Positions 45,082 through 54,354 of a stretch of DNA of 64,000 nt are shown in pieces. The notes under the pieces are model-generated. The model was not told the DNA's origin. It worked only from the letters and a program-made list of their open reading frames with translations, and made no database searches. A program made the position numbers and the translations under genes. How positions within the stretch are numbered: position 1 is the first letter of the stretch; the number at the start of each line of letters is the position of its first letter. Source of the DNA: UBA7672 sp963718145 (GTDB taxonomy: Bacteria; Pseudomonadota; Alphaproteobacteria; Caulobacterales; Hyphomonadaceae); the NCBI GenBank assembly GCA_963718145.1, contig CAVQYJ010000023.1, positions 620,001 to 684,000 of the forward strand, given 5' to 3'.

Positions 45082-45252
45082 ATGATCGACGTGATCGTAG
45101 GTTTCAGGGATGCGGTCTTTGCTGCGCTGGTCGCTTGGACAGGCGCCCCGGAGGCGGGTTCGCCGGTGACGGCGGCAAAGGACAAGGAGCCGGGCCGCAA
45201 GCCCGCCCCCATAGAAAAGCCCCTCGAGCGTACCCAGCCCAAGCTCTACTGA
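45082..45252 (+). CDS. Possible small membrane-associated protein
   Basis: 56 residues from ATG 45082, with AGGGG about ten bases upstream. A hydrophobic N-terminal helix (IDVIVGFRDAVFAALVAWTG) is followed by a charged Pro/Lys-rich tail. No family was recognised. Coding is supported only by the start context and by length before the stop. Confidence 0.35.
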   Translation: MIDVIVGFRDAVFAALVAWTGAPEAGSPVTAAKDKEPGRKPAPIEKPLERTQPKLY

Positions 45253-45483
45253 ATTCGGCGCCGCAACGAGCCTGCCAGATCATTTATCGTGAATCCGGCG
45301 CTCCGCTCGCACGTGCAACGCGAAATGCGTCCACCGTGTTCACGAAATACCTGCGAAAACAGGGGGCGGCTCTGACTCATTGCCCTTTCCAAGCCGCTCC
45401 GGGGAACGCAAATTGGGGCGGTTCATCCCCGCGCCCGGTTGCTGGCGCGAGTTCGCCACAGTGCCCGGGTCAAACCTACGCCT

Positions 45484-47628
45484 ATGAACGACTTTTCCGA
45501 CCGCAGATCGCCGAACCGCATCAAGGCCCAGCTCGAAGCTGCGCGCACCGCGGGCGCATGGATGCCGTGGGCAGGCGCTGCGCTCGCCGTGCTCTACTGG
45601 GGCGGCATCGGCATCTGGCTCATCGCTTCGCTGGGCCCCGCGCTGTTCACCCAGTCGCCGCTGATCCTCGCCGGCGGCCTTGCCGCGATCATCGCCCCAG
45701 GCCTCGCCTTGGTCATGGCTGGTGTCATGGCGCGCGAGAGCGCCCGCTCGTCTGAAGCCAACGCCGTCGTCCTCGCCTCCGCCCGCATGCTGCTCGAGCC
45801 GGCCCATGGCGCACGCGACGACATTGCCTCGATCGGCGAGGCGGTCGCCAACCAGACGCACACCATCAACAAGGCCCTCACCGACACGCGTGGCCGCCTC
45901 GACGGCCTCAAGCACGAGATCGAGGGCAGCGTCACCGCCGCCCTCAAGGCCGCCGAGATCGTCCGCGCCGATTCCGAAGTGCTTGTCCACAAGATGAGCT
46001 CCGAGCGTCAGAGCATGACCCAGCTCGCCGAGTCGCTGCGCAACCAGTCGGAAAGCCTCGCCAAGGCCATCCCGCGCCACGCCCAGATGATGTCGGAGGC
46101 TGCGCGCGCAGCCCAGGACCAGGTGAAGAAGGCGGACGACACGCTGACCTCGCGCCTGCGCGGGCTCGAGGAAACCGCTGGCCACCTCGCCCAGCGCATC
46201 GACCAGCTCGACAATATGGGCGCCGAAAGCCGCAAGCGCGCGCAAAACCTCGCTGGCGCGCTGATGCGCCTCGACGAACAGCTCGTGCAGTCGACCCGCA
46301 TGGTCGAGGCGGCCACCAAGGCCGGCCAGCTTGCAACAGCGGCGACCAAGTCGACGGCAGAGTCCCTGCGCGACGCGGTCTCGGACGCGCTCGGCTCGGC
46401 GCTGAAGGCCACCGAGACGATCAACGCCAGCTCCGCCCGCGCATCGGAAGACGCGCACAACGCCATGGTGAAGTTGAAGGATGCGGGCCTGCAGGCGGAG
46501 GCCACCACCCGCGCCGCCTCCCTCGCCGCCAAGACCCAGGCGGACGAGACCGAACAGCGCATCAACCAGCTCTCCGAATTCCTGTTCCGCGCCGCCACGC
46601 GCGCCACCAACGCCGCCGAGAGCGGGCTCGACCGCGCGCGCCAGCGCATCGAACGCGCCTCCCTCCTCGTCGGGCAGATCCGCGGCGACACGCCGCGCGA
46701 CACGCCCTCCTCCATCGATGACATGGTGCTCGACCGCGCACCCTCCGCCGACCCCGCCCTGCTGCGGCCTCGCACGCACGACGCCGAGCCGCAGGCCGAG
46801 CGCCACACCGCCTTCCCGCTGCATGGGGCGCGTGCGCCGACGCCGGCTGCACCGCCTCAACCGCCACCGCAGCATGCAGCTGCACCTGCGCCCACGCCCG
46901 CACCTGCGCATGCACCTGTCGCTGCGGCGGACGTGGACGATTTCCTGCTCGACAAGCCGGTCCCGGTTGAACCCGAAATCCTGCGTCCGTCGGCGCGGCC
47001 CACCGCCTCCAGCGGCTTCGACCGCGTGATCCGCGACGAGGCCGGCAGCGACGAGCTCGTGCTCGATCACATCGCCGCCCTGCGCCGTCCAGGTCACGCC
47101 CCCAGCCCGTCGAATGGCGCCAGCAATGGGGCCGCCCATGGCGGGGGCAATGGCGCTTCGCCGCTCTTCCCGCCTGAGCCTCGCCCGGCTCACCTTGATC
47201 CGCTTTTCCCGTCCGAGAGCCAGCGCAACAACATCAATTCCTGGCGCGACCTGCTGACCAATATCGAGGACGTGCCTGAACGCGCGCGCGACCAGTCGGC
47301 CAGCGGAATGCTCGGCCGCCTCGACCGCGCCGGCGTGCGCCTCGACGTGGTGAAGGCTTCCGACCTGCGCCGGATCGCCTCCGCCGCCCACCAGGGCGAA
47401 CGCCAGCGCCGCCGCGCCATCCGCGACGTCGCCCCCGGCGAGATCCAGCGCGTGGCGAGACTGCTCGACGCCGACCGCGAGCTGCACACGGCGGCGCGCA
47501 CCTTCATCACCGCGGAAGAGCCGGACGCGCTGCGCGTGCTGGCGGTATCCGACCGTGCGCGCGAGGACGCCCATCCGAGGCTGTCGGCCTACCTGCTGCT
47601 GGATGCCGCACTCGGCGCGACGATCTAG
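45484..47628 (+). CDS. Large coiled-coil membrane protein, possibly a TipN-like polar organiser
   Basis: 714 residues from ATG 45484. Two N-terminal membrane helices (about 30-50 and 60-82) are followed by about 300 residues of coiled coil (QSMTQLAESLRNQSESLAKAI, RGLEETAGHLAQRIDQLDNMG and similar). A Pro/Ala-rich disordered linker (about 410-560) follows. A conserved C-terminal helical domain of about 140 residues begins INSWRDLLTNIEDVPE and contains RLDRAGVRLDVVKASDLRRIA. The order two TM, coiled coil, C-terminal domain is like TipN of Caulobacter, the birth-pole marker, but no diagnostic motif was confirmed. It stands alone. Confidence 0.75.
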   Translation: MNDFSDRRSPNRIKAQLEAARTAGAWMPWAGAALAVLYWGGIGIWLIASLGPALFTQSPLILAGGLAAIIAPGLALVMAGVMARESARSSEANAVVLASARMLLEPAHGARDDIASIGEAVANQTHTINKALTDTRGRLDGLKHEIEGSVTAALKAAEIVRADSEVLVHKMSSERQSMTQLAESLRNQSESLAKAIPRHAQMMSEAARAAQDQVKKADDTLTSRLRGLEETAGHLAQRIDQLDNMGAESRKRAQNLAGALMRLDEQLVQSTRMVEAATKAGQLATAATKSTAESLRDAVSDALGSALKATETINASSARASEDAHNAMVKLKDAGLQAEATTRAASLAAKTQADETEQRINQLSEFLFRAATRATNAAESGLDRARQRIERASLLVGQIRGDTPRDTPSSIDDMVLDRAPSADPALLRPRTHDAEPQAERHTAFPLHGARAPTPAAPPQPPPQHAAAPAPTPAPAHAPVAAADVDDFLLDKPVPVEPEILRPSARPTASSGFDRVIRDEAGSDELVLDHIAALRRPGHAPSPSNGASNGAAHGGGNGASPLFPPEPRPAHLDPLFPSESQRNNINSWRDLLTNIEDVPERARDQSASGMLGRLDRAGVRLDVVKASDLRRIASAAHQGERQRRRAIRDVAPGEIQRVARLLDADRELHTAARTFITAEEPDALRVLAVSDRAREDAHPRLSAYLLLDAALGATI

Positions 47629-47756
47629 AATCGGCCTTTCGTACCAAGCGCGATTCATCGTCAGCATCGATGTCCGGCTTCGACGCGGATTGTTGGGGAC
47701 GGCTCAGGACATGACGCTTGCGCGCGATCTTCCCGGCGGTCGCGCTGCGGTCCGGG

Positions 47757-48413
47757 TCAGTTCGCCGGCGTAGTCGGCACAACTGCAACCGCCGGCGAGC
47801 CAGCCTTCGGCTCGACCGTCTTCGCGACGAACGCGGCGACCTGGTTGGCGACGGACTGGGCGGCGATGGCCATGGCGGCGGCGCGGTCGCGGGGTTCACG
47901 GCTTCTTGGCAGGCCCTCGGCCTTGAACGGGGCCTGCGCGATCATGCGGCGGGTTGCGCTGTCGAGGATGCTGACTTCGACCTCGGCATGGACGGCGCCG
48001 GCTTCGCGGCTGGTCGACAGATCGACGATGCGCCAGCGGACATCATAGTCGGTGCGGGCGCCGAGCTGGGCGGGCGCCGCGCGGCCATTGCCGCCGGCGG
48101 CCGAGAGCGCATCGACCACGGCACCCTGCAGCAGGCGTGGGGCGGTGTCCACCCAGCGCACATTGCCGAGATAGACCATCTCCTGGTCCTTGCGCACGGC
48201 GATGTCGACGCCGGAATAGGCGCGCGAGGAATCCGGCGGGTAGACCGCGACATCGGCCCGCAGCGGGTCGCTCGGCGTCTGCGCGCGGTCGGCAGGAAGA
48301 GCAATGAGCGCCGCCGGTATCACCGGCTCGGGCAGCACGGACAGGCAGCCGCCCAGGGCCAGTGGAAGGGACAGCGACACCATCAGGGCGGCGGCAATGC
48401 GCATCTTGGTCAT
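47757..48413 (-). CDS. ABC-type transport auxiliary lipoprotein of the Mla operon
   Basis: 218 residues. Lipobox LALGGC (Cys23). The body YPPDSSRAYSGVDIAVRKDQEMVYLGNVRWVDTAPRLLQGAVVDAL and the RYDVRWRIVDL-type strand are those of the PqiC/LptE-like auxiliary lipoproteins encoded next to MlaD genes. It probably sits in the outer membrane and receives lipid from the MCE complex. Last gene of the four-gene operon, ten bases after mlaD. Confidence 0.85.
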   Translation of the reverse strand: MTKMRIAAALMVSLSLPLALGGCLSVLPEPVIPAALIALPADRAQTPSDPLRADVAVYPPDSSRAYSGVDIAVRKDQEMVYLGNVRWVDTAPRLLQGAVVDALSAAGGNGRAAPAQLGARTDYDVRWRIVDLSTSREAGAVHAEVEVSILDSATRRMIAQAPFKAEGLPRSREPRDRAAAMAIAAQSVANQVAAFVAKTVEPKAGSPAVAVVPTTPAN

Positions 48414-48423
48414 ATGTCGCTCC

Positions 48424-49377
48424 CTAGTCGACCGGCTGCGGCTGGCGATAGACGAACCGGCTCGGGTCCTGCTCGATCTCGCCGAGCAGGCCCTGCAGGC
48501 GGCCCATCAGCGTCGACAGGTCGACGGCCGCGAGAGAAAGCTGTTCGAGCGCGCGGCCGGCGGTAGGCGTGAGGTCGGAGTTGATCTGCTTCACCGCGCC
48601 GTTGATGTTGGCCATCGACTGGCGGACTTCGACGACGGCCGGGCCGATGTCCTTGAGGATGCCGGAAGCGTCGGCGACCAGTGTCGAGGTGTCGCCGCCG
48701 AAGGACTTGGCGACCTCGTCGACCGTTGCGGCGGCGCTGGCCAGCGCGGTCGCGGCCTTGTCGACCGACTTGAACGCGGAGGTTGCGGAATCGATGGCGC
48801 CGCCATCCTTCGCGAGCTTGGCCGAGATGATGTCCAAATTGGAGAGGATGGCGTTGACGTGCGCCACATTCTCTTCCGACACCGCATCGTTGATCTTGTT
48901 GATCGTGTCGCCTGTGACAGTGAGCAGGTCCTGTCCGCCCTGGAAGAGGCTGTCGAGTGCCGTGCGCTCGGTCTTGATCACCGGGGGCGGCTGGAATTGC
49001 TCCGACACCAGCAGGGGCTGTTCAGGCGAGCCGGCGCGGATCTGGATGAAGGTGACGCCGGTGATGCCGAGGAAGTTGAGTTCGGCGACGCTGTCGGTGC
49101 GCACGGGCGTTTCGGCGAAGACGTTGATGCGGGCGATGACCCGGTTGGGGTCCTGGCGGTCGAGCGACAGGCGCTGCACTTCGCCGACCTTGATGCCGTT
49201 GAAGCGCACTTCGCCGCCTTCGATCAGGCCGTTGACCGGGCCTTCGAACACGACGTCGAAGGTCGAATAATTGCGGTTCAGCGGCGTGCCGGCGATCCAC
49301 AGCGTGAACAGCGCCAGCGCCGCTGCCGCGAGCAGGACGAACGCGCCGATCAGCACGTAGTTGGCACGGGTTTCCAT
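48424..49377 (-). CDS. mlaD: MlaD family MCE-domain protein
   Basis: 317 residues. One N-terminal membrane helix (about 7-27), a single MCE domain (YSTFDVVFEGPVNGLIEGGEVRFNGIKVGEVQRL, FLGITGVTFIQIRAG) and a long helical C-terminal tail (LDSLFQGGQDLL and on) that forms the hydrophobic hexamer channel. It binds phospholipid in the periplasm as part of the MlaFED-type transporter. It directly follows the ATPase gene. Confidence 0.93.
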   Translation of the reverse strand: METRANYVLIGAFVLLAAAALALFTLWIAGTPLNRNYSTFDVVFEGPVNGLIEGGEVRFNGIKVGEVQRLSLDRQDPNRVIARINVFAETPVRTDSVAELNFLGITGVTFIQIRAGSPEQPLLVSEQFQPPPVIKTERTALDSLFQGGQDLLTVTGDTINKINDAVSEENVAHVNAILSNLDIISAKLAKDGGAIDSATSAFKSVDKAATALASAAATVDEVAKSFGGDTSTLVADASGILKDIGPAVVEVRQSMANINGAVKQINSDLTPTAGRALEQLSLAAVDLSTLMGRLQGLLGEIEQDPSRFVYRQPQPVD

Positions 49378-50178
49378 CTATCTCACCGCCGCCCTGCCCC
49401 GAGGGCCCGAGAAGTATTCCTGGATCCACGGGTGGGGATTTTCACGGACCTCATCCAGCGGACCAACTGCAAGCACCTTGCCGTCCGAAAGCACCGCGAC
49501 CCGGTCGCAGATCGCCACGAGCGTGTCGAGGTCGTGCGTGACCAGGAATACGGTTAACCCCAGGGCGCGGCTCAGCGACTGGACGAGTTCGTCGAACTTC
49601 TGGGCGCCGATCGGGTCGAGGCCGGCCGTCGGTTCGTCGAGAAACACCAGGTCCGGGTCGAGCGCGAGGGCCCGCGCCAGCGCCACGCGCTTGCGCATGC
49701 CTCCGGACAGGTCCGACGGTCGCTTGGCGGCGGCGTCGAGTTCCAGGCCGGCCATGCGGATCTTGAGGTCGGCGAGTTCGCGCATCAGGAGATGCGGGAT
49801 CTTGGTGTGTTCCGCGATGGGCGCCATGACGTTTTCGCGGACAGTCAGCGTCGAGAACAGCGCGCCATCCTGGAACATGACGCCCCAGCGCCGCTCGACC
49901 TCTATTCGCTTCTCGCGCGAAAGATCGTTCAGCCGCTGGCCCAGCACCTCGATGTCGCCCTTGGCCGGCGTGTTGAGCCCGACGATCGAGCGCAGCAGCA
50001 CGGACTTGCCGGTGCCGGAGCCGCCGATCACGCCCAGCACCTCGCCCTTCATCACGTCGAGGTCGAGGTCTTCGTGCACCGTGTGCGCGCCGAAGCGATT
50101 GGTGAGTCCGCGCACGCGGATCGCTATCTCGCCGGCGTCCGGTTCGCGTTTCCTGTCGAGGGCGGCGTCAAAACTCAT
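49378..50178 (-). CDS. mlaF: Mla-type ABC transporter ATP-binding protein
   Basis: 266 residues from the ATG at 50178, which overlaps the permease stop (TGATG). Walker A GGSGTGKSVLLRSIVGL, signature LSGGMRKRVALARALALDP, Walker B LVFLDEPTAGLDPI and switch VTHDLDTL are present. The 'GxSGxGKSVL' and 'GGMxKRVAxARA' forms are typical of MlaF/MkL ATPases. It powers lipid movement through the MlaE permease. Confidence 0.94.
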   Translation of the reverse strand: MSFDAALDRKREPDAGEIAIRVRGLTNRFGAHTVHEDLDLDVMKGEVLGVIGGSGTGKSVLLRSIVGLNTPAKGDIEVLGQRLNDLSREKRIEVERRWGVMFQDGALFSTLTVRENVMAPIAEHTKIPHLLMRELADLKIRMAGLELDAAAKRPSDLSGGMRKRVALARALALDPDLVFLDEPTAGLDPIGAQKFDELVQSLSRALGLTVFLVTHDLDTLVAICDRVAVLSDGKVLAVGPLDEVRENPHPWIQEYFSGPRGRAAVR

Positions 50179-51314
50179 CAGACGTTGAGGAAATAATAGA
50201 TGATGGCGAAGATCGCATCGATTGCGATGACGAGGAAAATCGATTGCACCACGGATGATGTAGTGCGGCGGCCGAGCGAGACGACATCGCCTTCGACCAG
50301 CATGCCCTGCCGGCAGCCGACCAGCGCGATGACGATGGCGAACACCGGCGCCTTGACGATGCCGACCCAGAAATTCTGCTCCGGCACCACGTCCTGGAAG
50401 CGCTCGATGAACAGGGTCGGCGAGATGCCCATGGCGGTCCACGCCGCGATCAGTCCGCCGCCGATGCCGGCGATGGTGGCCGCAAACGTCAGCAGCGGGG
50501 TCATGACGATCAGCGCAAGCAGGCGCGGCGCGACCAGCGCCTCCATCGGATCGATGCCGATGGTGCGCATCGCGTCGATCTCCTGCCGCATCTTCATCGC
50601 GCCGATCTGCGCCGTGAAGGCGGAATCTGTCCGGCCCGCCAGCAGGATGGCGGTCAGCACCACGCCGAACTCGCGCAGCATGCCGATGCCGACCAGCTCC
50701 ACCACGAACACGGAGGCGTTGAACATCGCCAGCAGGTTGGCGCCGATGAAGGCGATCACGAGACCGATGAAGAACGACAGGAACGACACGATCGGCAGGG
50801 CGTCGAGCCCCGCCTCTTCCATCACGGACACCACCGACGTCCAGCGGATGCGTCGTGGGTTGGCGGCCAGGCGCGCCAGCGTCGCCATCGTCTCGCCGAT
50901 GAAGCTGAGCGTGCCGAGCAGTTCGCGCCACGCTTCGACGGCGCCATGGCCGGCGCGATCAAGCAGGGCGATGAAGCCGGGCGGGCGCACAGGATCGGGC
51001 GGCGCAGCGGGGCTCGCGCGGCGCACTTCGCCCAGCAGCCGTTCCGCCGAGGGATGCTCGCCCTTGATGGGGATGGGATTGTCATTGCCCTGCAGCGCGC
51101 CCAGCGCGCGGTCGATCAGATACGCGCCGGAAGTGTCGAGCTTCTCGAGTTCGCTCACGTTAAGCGTGGCGTCGAAGCGAATCTTGGTGGCGCGCAGCTG
51201 TTCCTGGATGGCCGCAACAGTCCAGACGGTCCAGTCGCCAGCAACGGAAAGCACCTGCTTTCCGTCGGCGGCCGTGTCCACCTGAAATCGTGTTGAATTG
51301 ACTGCCATCTTCAA
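50178..51314 (-). CDS. mlaE: MlaE-family permease with fused N-terminal STAS domain
   Basis: 378 residues (start 51314 or the ATG at 51308). Residues 1-95 form a STAS domain (LSVAGDWTVWTVAAIQEQL, TLNVSELEKLDTSGAYLIDRAL), which in E. coli is the separate protein MlaB. Residues about 130-378 are the MlaE permease (VVELVGIGMLREFGVVLTAILLAGRTDSAFTAQIGAMKMRQEIDAMRTIGIDPMEALVAPRLLAL). The fusion explains the lack of a separate mlaB gene. It heads the operon mlaE-mlaF-mlaD-lipoprotein. Confidence 0.94.
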   Translation of the reverse strand: MKMAVNSTRFQVDTAADGKQVLSVAGDWTVWTVAAIQEQLRATKIRFDATLNVSELEKLDTSGAYLIDRALGALQGNDNPIPIKGEHPSAERLLGEVRRASPAAPPDPVRPPGFIALLDRAGHGAVEAWRELLGTLSFIGETMATLARLAANPRRIRWTSVVSVMEEAGLDALPIVSFLSFFIGLVIAFIGANLLAMFNASVFVVELVGIGMLREFGVVLTAILLAGRTDSAFTAQIGAMKMRQEIDAMRTIGIDPMEALVAPRLLALIVMTPLLTFAATIAGIGGGLIAAWTAMGISPTLFIERFQDVVPEQNFWVGIVKAPVFAIVIALVGCRQGMLVEGDVVSLGRRTTSSVVQSIFLVIAIDAIFAIIYYFLNV

Positions 51315-51481
51315 GGTCTACAGTAGAAACGTATAGCAAATACCAACCCCGACTATGGAGCGATGCGTTTCGCGCGTAGGTTGCGCCATTGGTGTTGCTG
51401 AAATGCCGGCTTTCTTCTCCAATCCTTAAGCGGGTCCTGATGCCTGTCCGCACCCTGGCAACACTTCGTTCGGAGAGATGA

Positions 51482-51877
51482 ATGCGCGCCCTGGTCGTTG
51501 CAGCGTCGCTGTGCGGACTGGTTCTGGTGGCGGTGGGCGCGATCGGCGCCCACATGATTCCGATCGAGACGAAGGACCGCTGGGACGGCGCGCTGCTTTA
51601 CGGTTTCGTTCACACGCTGGCGGCGCTCGCCGCAGCGCTTGCGCCGATGCCAGGGTGGTTGAGGCCGGCGGCGGGCTGGGCGTTCGTCGGCGGCGTCGCG
51701 CTGTTCTCCGGCATCCAGATCGCGAAGGCGATGACGGCGGCGGGAGGCGCCTCGCCGCTTGATGGCTTGACGATGCTGGTTCCCGTCGGCGGCTTGGCCT
51801 TCATGCTCGGCTGGCTGTTGCTGGCGCTGGCGGCGCTGCTGTGGCGGCCGACGGTGCGGTTCGACGATCGGCCTTGA
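51482..51877 (+). CDS. DUF423 (YgdD-like) membrane protein
   Basis: 131 residues, four membrane spans. The DUF423 signature GAIGAHMIPIETKDRWDGALLYGFVHTLAAL and GWAFVGGVALFSGIQIAKAM...LVPVGGLAFMLGW is complete. Function is unknown. The start at 51482 follows GGAGAGATGA. It is divergent from mlaE with 167 bases between. Confidence 0.93.
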   Translation: MRALVVAASLCGLVLVAVGAIGAHMIPIETKDRWDGALLYGFVHTLAALAAALAPMPGWLRPAAGWAFVGGVALFSGIQIAKAMTAAGGASPLDGLTMLVPVGGLAFMLGWLLLALAALLWRPTVRFDDRP

Positions 51878-51905
51878 GGCCGGGATAGGCGGGGAGCTTG
51901 CGGGC

Positions 51906-52496
51906 CTAGCTCGCCTTCACGTCCGACCGGGCTTCGGCCAGCGCGTCCGCCGTGGAGCGGGCCCTGGCCAGCGCTTCATCCATCGGGGTCAGTTCGTCGG
52001 TGATCCTGTATTCGCGGTTCGAGCGCTTGTTCACCTGGGAGAGCGCGTCAGAGAAGGAATCGCGCGCCTGGCGGGCATGGATCAGCGCTTTCTCGAACTC
52101 GTTGACGTCGGTTTTGGTCGGCTGCGTCTTGCCCATCATCGACCGGGCGAGCGCGGTCAGGTCGGAGAGGCCCTTGGCGGACTCGCCCATGTCGGCGCGC
52201 ACGCGGCTGACAACCGAGGCGGGCGCCGAGCGGTCCGCGCCGATGCGGCGCCAGTAGGCGTTCTTGTCGCTGTCCTTGCCGGTGAAGATGTCGGCGAGGC
52301 TGCCGAGGCCTGCCTCCCCGGTCGCCAGGCCCTTGGCCCGCGCGCCGTCGCAATAGGCGGCGGAGGCCTTGTGAAGGTCGGATTGCGCTGCGGTGAGGGC
52401 AATCTCGGTCGCCGCCGACGGTTCATAGACTGAAACCGTGGCGCAGGCGCCCAGGGGCGCGAGCAGAATCAGAATGGCGAAAGCGCGTCGCGACAC
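51906..52496 (-). CDS. Helical lipoprotein of unknown function
   Basis: 196 residues from GTG 52496, chosen because GGGGA lies nine bases upstream and a clean lipoprotein signal follows (MSRRAFAILILLAPLGAC, lipid Cys18). The mature part is helical and charged, with one further cysteine (AAYCDGARAKG). DVNEFEKALIHARQARDSFSDALSQVN suggests a coiled coil. No family was recognised. An extension to the ATG at 52550 is possible but would bury the signal peptide. Confidence 0.7.
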   Translation of the reverse strand: MSRRAFAILILLAPLGACATVSVYEPSAATEIALTAAQSDLHKASAAYCDGARAKGLATGEAGLGSLADIFTGKDSDKNAYWRRIGADRSAPASVVSRVRADMGESAKGLSDLTALARSMMGKTQPTKTDVNEFEKALIHARQARDSFSDALSQVNKRSNREYRITDELTPMDEALARARSTADALAEARSDVKAS

Positions 52497-52616
52497 CGAA
52501 CCAATCCCCGTAAGTCCTTGGCATCTCAAGTTGTTATAGGGGCGGGTCATCCAAAAGGCGAGCCATCTACTGAATTGGATTTGACGCGAGGATGATGCCC
52601 GGTAGATGAAACAAGC

Positions 52617-53588
52617 ATGAACGAAGACCGCCCTCGCCGCTCGCTGTACCCGTCGCTGGAACCCCGGAAGACGGGCCGGCTCAAGGTCTCGGACCTGCAC
52701 GAGCTCTACTGGGAGGAAAGCGGCCATCCCGACGGATTGCCGGTGGTTGCGCTGCACGGCGGGCCCGGCGGAGGCTCCAGCCCGGAGATGCGACGGTTCT
52801 TCGATCCGCGCCGCTACCGGATCATTCTGTTCGACCAACGGGGCTGCGGACGATCGACGCCGCACTCCGAACTTCGCGAGAACACGACCTGGGACCTGGT
52901 CCGCGACATAGAGACGCTGCGAGACCATCTGCGCATCAAGAAATGGCTGGTGTTCGGCGGCTCGTGGGGATCGACGCTGGCGCTCGCCTACGCCTCCGCC
53001 CACCGCAAGCAGGTGCTGGGCCTGCTGCTGCGCGGCGTTTTTCTTCTCAAGGAAAGCGAGATCCGCTGGTTCTACCAGGAAGGCGCCAGCAACGTGTTCC
53101 CTGATGCCTTCGAGCGCTATGTGGCGCCGATCCCGCTGGCCGAGCGCAACGACCTGCTCAAGGCGTTCCACAAGCGGCTGACTGGCAAGAACCCGTCGGT
53201 GCGCGCGGAAGCCGCCGCTGCGTGGGCGCGCTGGGAGGGCGAGACGCTGTCGATCCAGGGGCCAAAGCTGCGCCCTCCCCGGTTCGACGAAGCGGATTTC
53301 CTCGACGCCTTCGCGCGCATCGAATGCCACTACTTCCACAACAAGGGCTTCTTCGACTCGGATGGCTGGCTGCTTGAAGCCGCCGCGAAATTCGGCGACC
53401 TGCCCGGCGTGATCGTGCATGGCCGCTATGACGTGGTGACGCCGCTGTCGTCGGCCTGGGCGCTGCACAAGGTCTGGCCAAAGGCCCAGCTCCGCATCGT
53501 CGCCGACGCCGGCCACTCTTCGCTCGAGCCCGGCATCGTCAGCGAGTTGGTCAAGGCCAGCGACATGCTGGCGGAGAAGTTGGGCTAA
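52617..53588 (+). CDS. pip: Proline iminopeptidase
   Basis: 323 residues, the usual length. Alpha/beta-hydrolase of peptidase family S33: oxyanion motif HGGPGGGSSPEMRRFFDP, nucleophile elbow GGSWGSTLALAYA (Ser), Asp in GRYDVVTP and His in DAGHSSLEPG. FDQRGCGRSTPH and the RGVFLLKESEIRWFYQEGASNVFPDAFE cap are typical. It removes N-terminal proline from peptides in the cytoplasm. Confidence 0.96.
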   Translation: MNEDRPRRSLYPSLEPRKTGRLKVSDLHELYWEESGHPDGLPVVALHGGPGGGSSPEMRRFFDPRRYRIILFDQRGCGRSTPHSELRENTTWDLVRDIETLRDHLRIKKWLVFGGSWGSTLALAYASAHRKQVLGLLLRGVFLLKESEIRWFYQEGASNVFPDAFERYVAPIPLAERNDLLKAFHKRLTGKNPSVRAEAAAAWARWEGETLSIQGPKLRPPRFDEADFLDAFARIECHYFHNKGFFDSDGWLLEAAAKFGDLPGVIVHGRYDVVTPLSSAWALHKVWPKAQLRIVADAGHSSLEPGIVSELVKASDMLAEKLG

Positions 53589-53607
53589 CCGCTTCCGGAG
53601 GGCGCGC

Positions 53608-54333
53608 GTGCCGGCGCGAAAGGGATCGATCAGGTTGTGGATTGCGGCAAGCGCCATGGTCGCGCTGGTCGCCGCTGCGATCGCCTTCCTCTGGCCGCGA
53701 GGCGGCGACCTCGCCGGGATCGAGCAACGCCGCCTCGGCTCCCTACGAACCGAAATGGCAGCCGCCGGATTTCGTCTTGGCGATCCTGTCTTCATCCGCG
53801 TGTTCAAGGAATCGAGCGAGCTTGAGCTGTGGGTGAAGTCCGGGCAGCGCCATGCGCTCTACAAGACCTTCCCCATCTGCAAATGGTCCGGCGCGCTTGG
53901 GCCGAAGCTGCGCGAGGGCGACGGGCAATCACCCGAAGGCTTCTACAGCGTCGCCCGCGGGCAGATGAACCCCAACAGCCAGTACCACCTGTCGTTCGAC
54001 CTCGGCTTTCCCAACGCCTACGACCGCGCGCAGGGCCGCACCGGCAGCTTCCTCATGATCCACGGATCGTGCGTATCGATCGGTTGCTATGCGATGACCG
54101 ATAGGGGGATCGAGGAAATCTGGCTTATCGCCGACGCAGCGCTGTCGGATGGACAGCCTGCCTTCGACGTCCAGGTCTTCCCGTTCCGCCTGACGGCGGA
54201 AAACCTCGCCAGGCACGCGTCCTCGCCATGGGCCCCGTTCTGGCAGGCGCTGCGCGTGGGGTATGACAGGTTCGAAACGACGCACGTTCCGCCCTCTGTC
54301 TCCGTGGCGAACGGCGCCTACGCCATCAACTGA
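53608..54333 (+). CDS. L,D-transpeptidase (YkuD) family protein, YafK-like
   Basis: 241 residues from GTG 53608. An N-terminal membrane anchor or signal (about 10-29) is followed by RVFKESSELELWVKSGQRHALYKTFPICKWSGALGPKLREGDGQSPEGFY. The catalytic stretch MIHGSCVSIGCYAMTD has the H-x(n)-S/T-x-G-C motif of YkuD enzymes with the nucleophile Cys. The subgroup is that of YafK/DpaA, where an amidase activity releasing Lpp from peptidoglycan is known; cross-linking is also possible. Twenty bases separate it from pip. Confidence 0.92.
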   Translation: MPARKGSIRLWIAASAMVALVAAAIAFLWPRGGDLAGIEQRRLGSLRTEMAAAGFRLGDPVFIRVFKESSELELWVKSGQRHALYKTFPICKWSGALGPKLREGDGQSPEGFYSVARGQMNPNSQYHLSFDLGFPNAYDRAQGRTGSFLMIHGSCVSIGCYAMTDRGIEEIWLIADAALSDGQPAFDVQVFPFRLTAENLARHASSPWAPFWQALRVGYDRFETTHVPPSVSVANGAYAIN

Positions 54334-54354
54334 CCGCCTGGTCTGGCGGCGAGC

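Noticed and set aside
45340..47667. 775-codon minus-strand frame opposite the coiled-coil membrane protein
   Set aside because: The plus-strand product has TM helices, heptads and a ribosome-proximal ATG. The minus frame is Gly/Arg/Val-rich low complexity.
51906..53807. Extension of the minus-strand lipoprotein frame through the pip gene
   Set aside because: The lipoprotein signal peptide at GTG 52496 marks the start. The upstream part is antisense to proline iminopeptidase.
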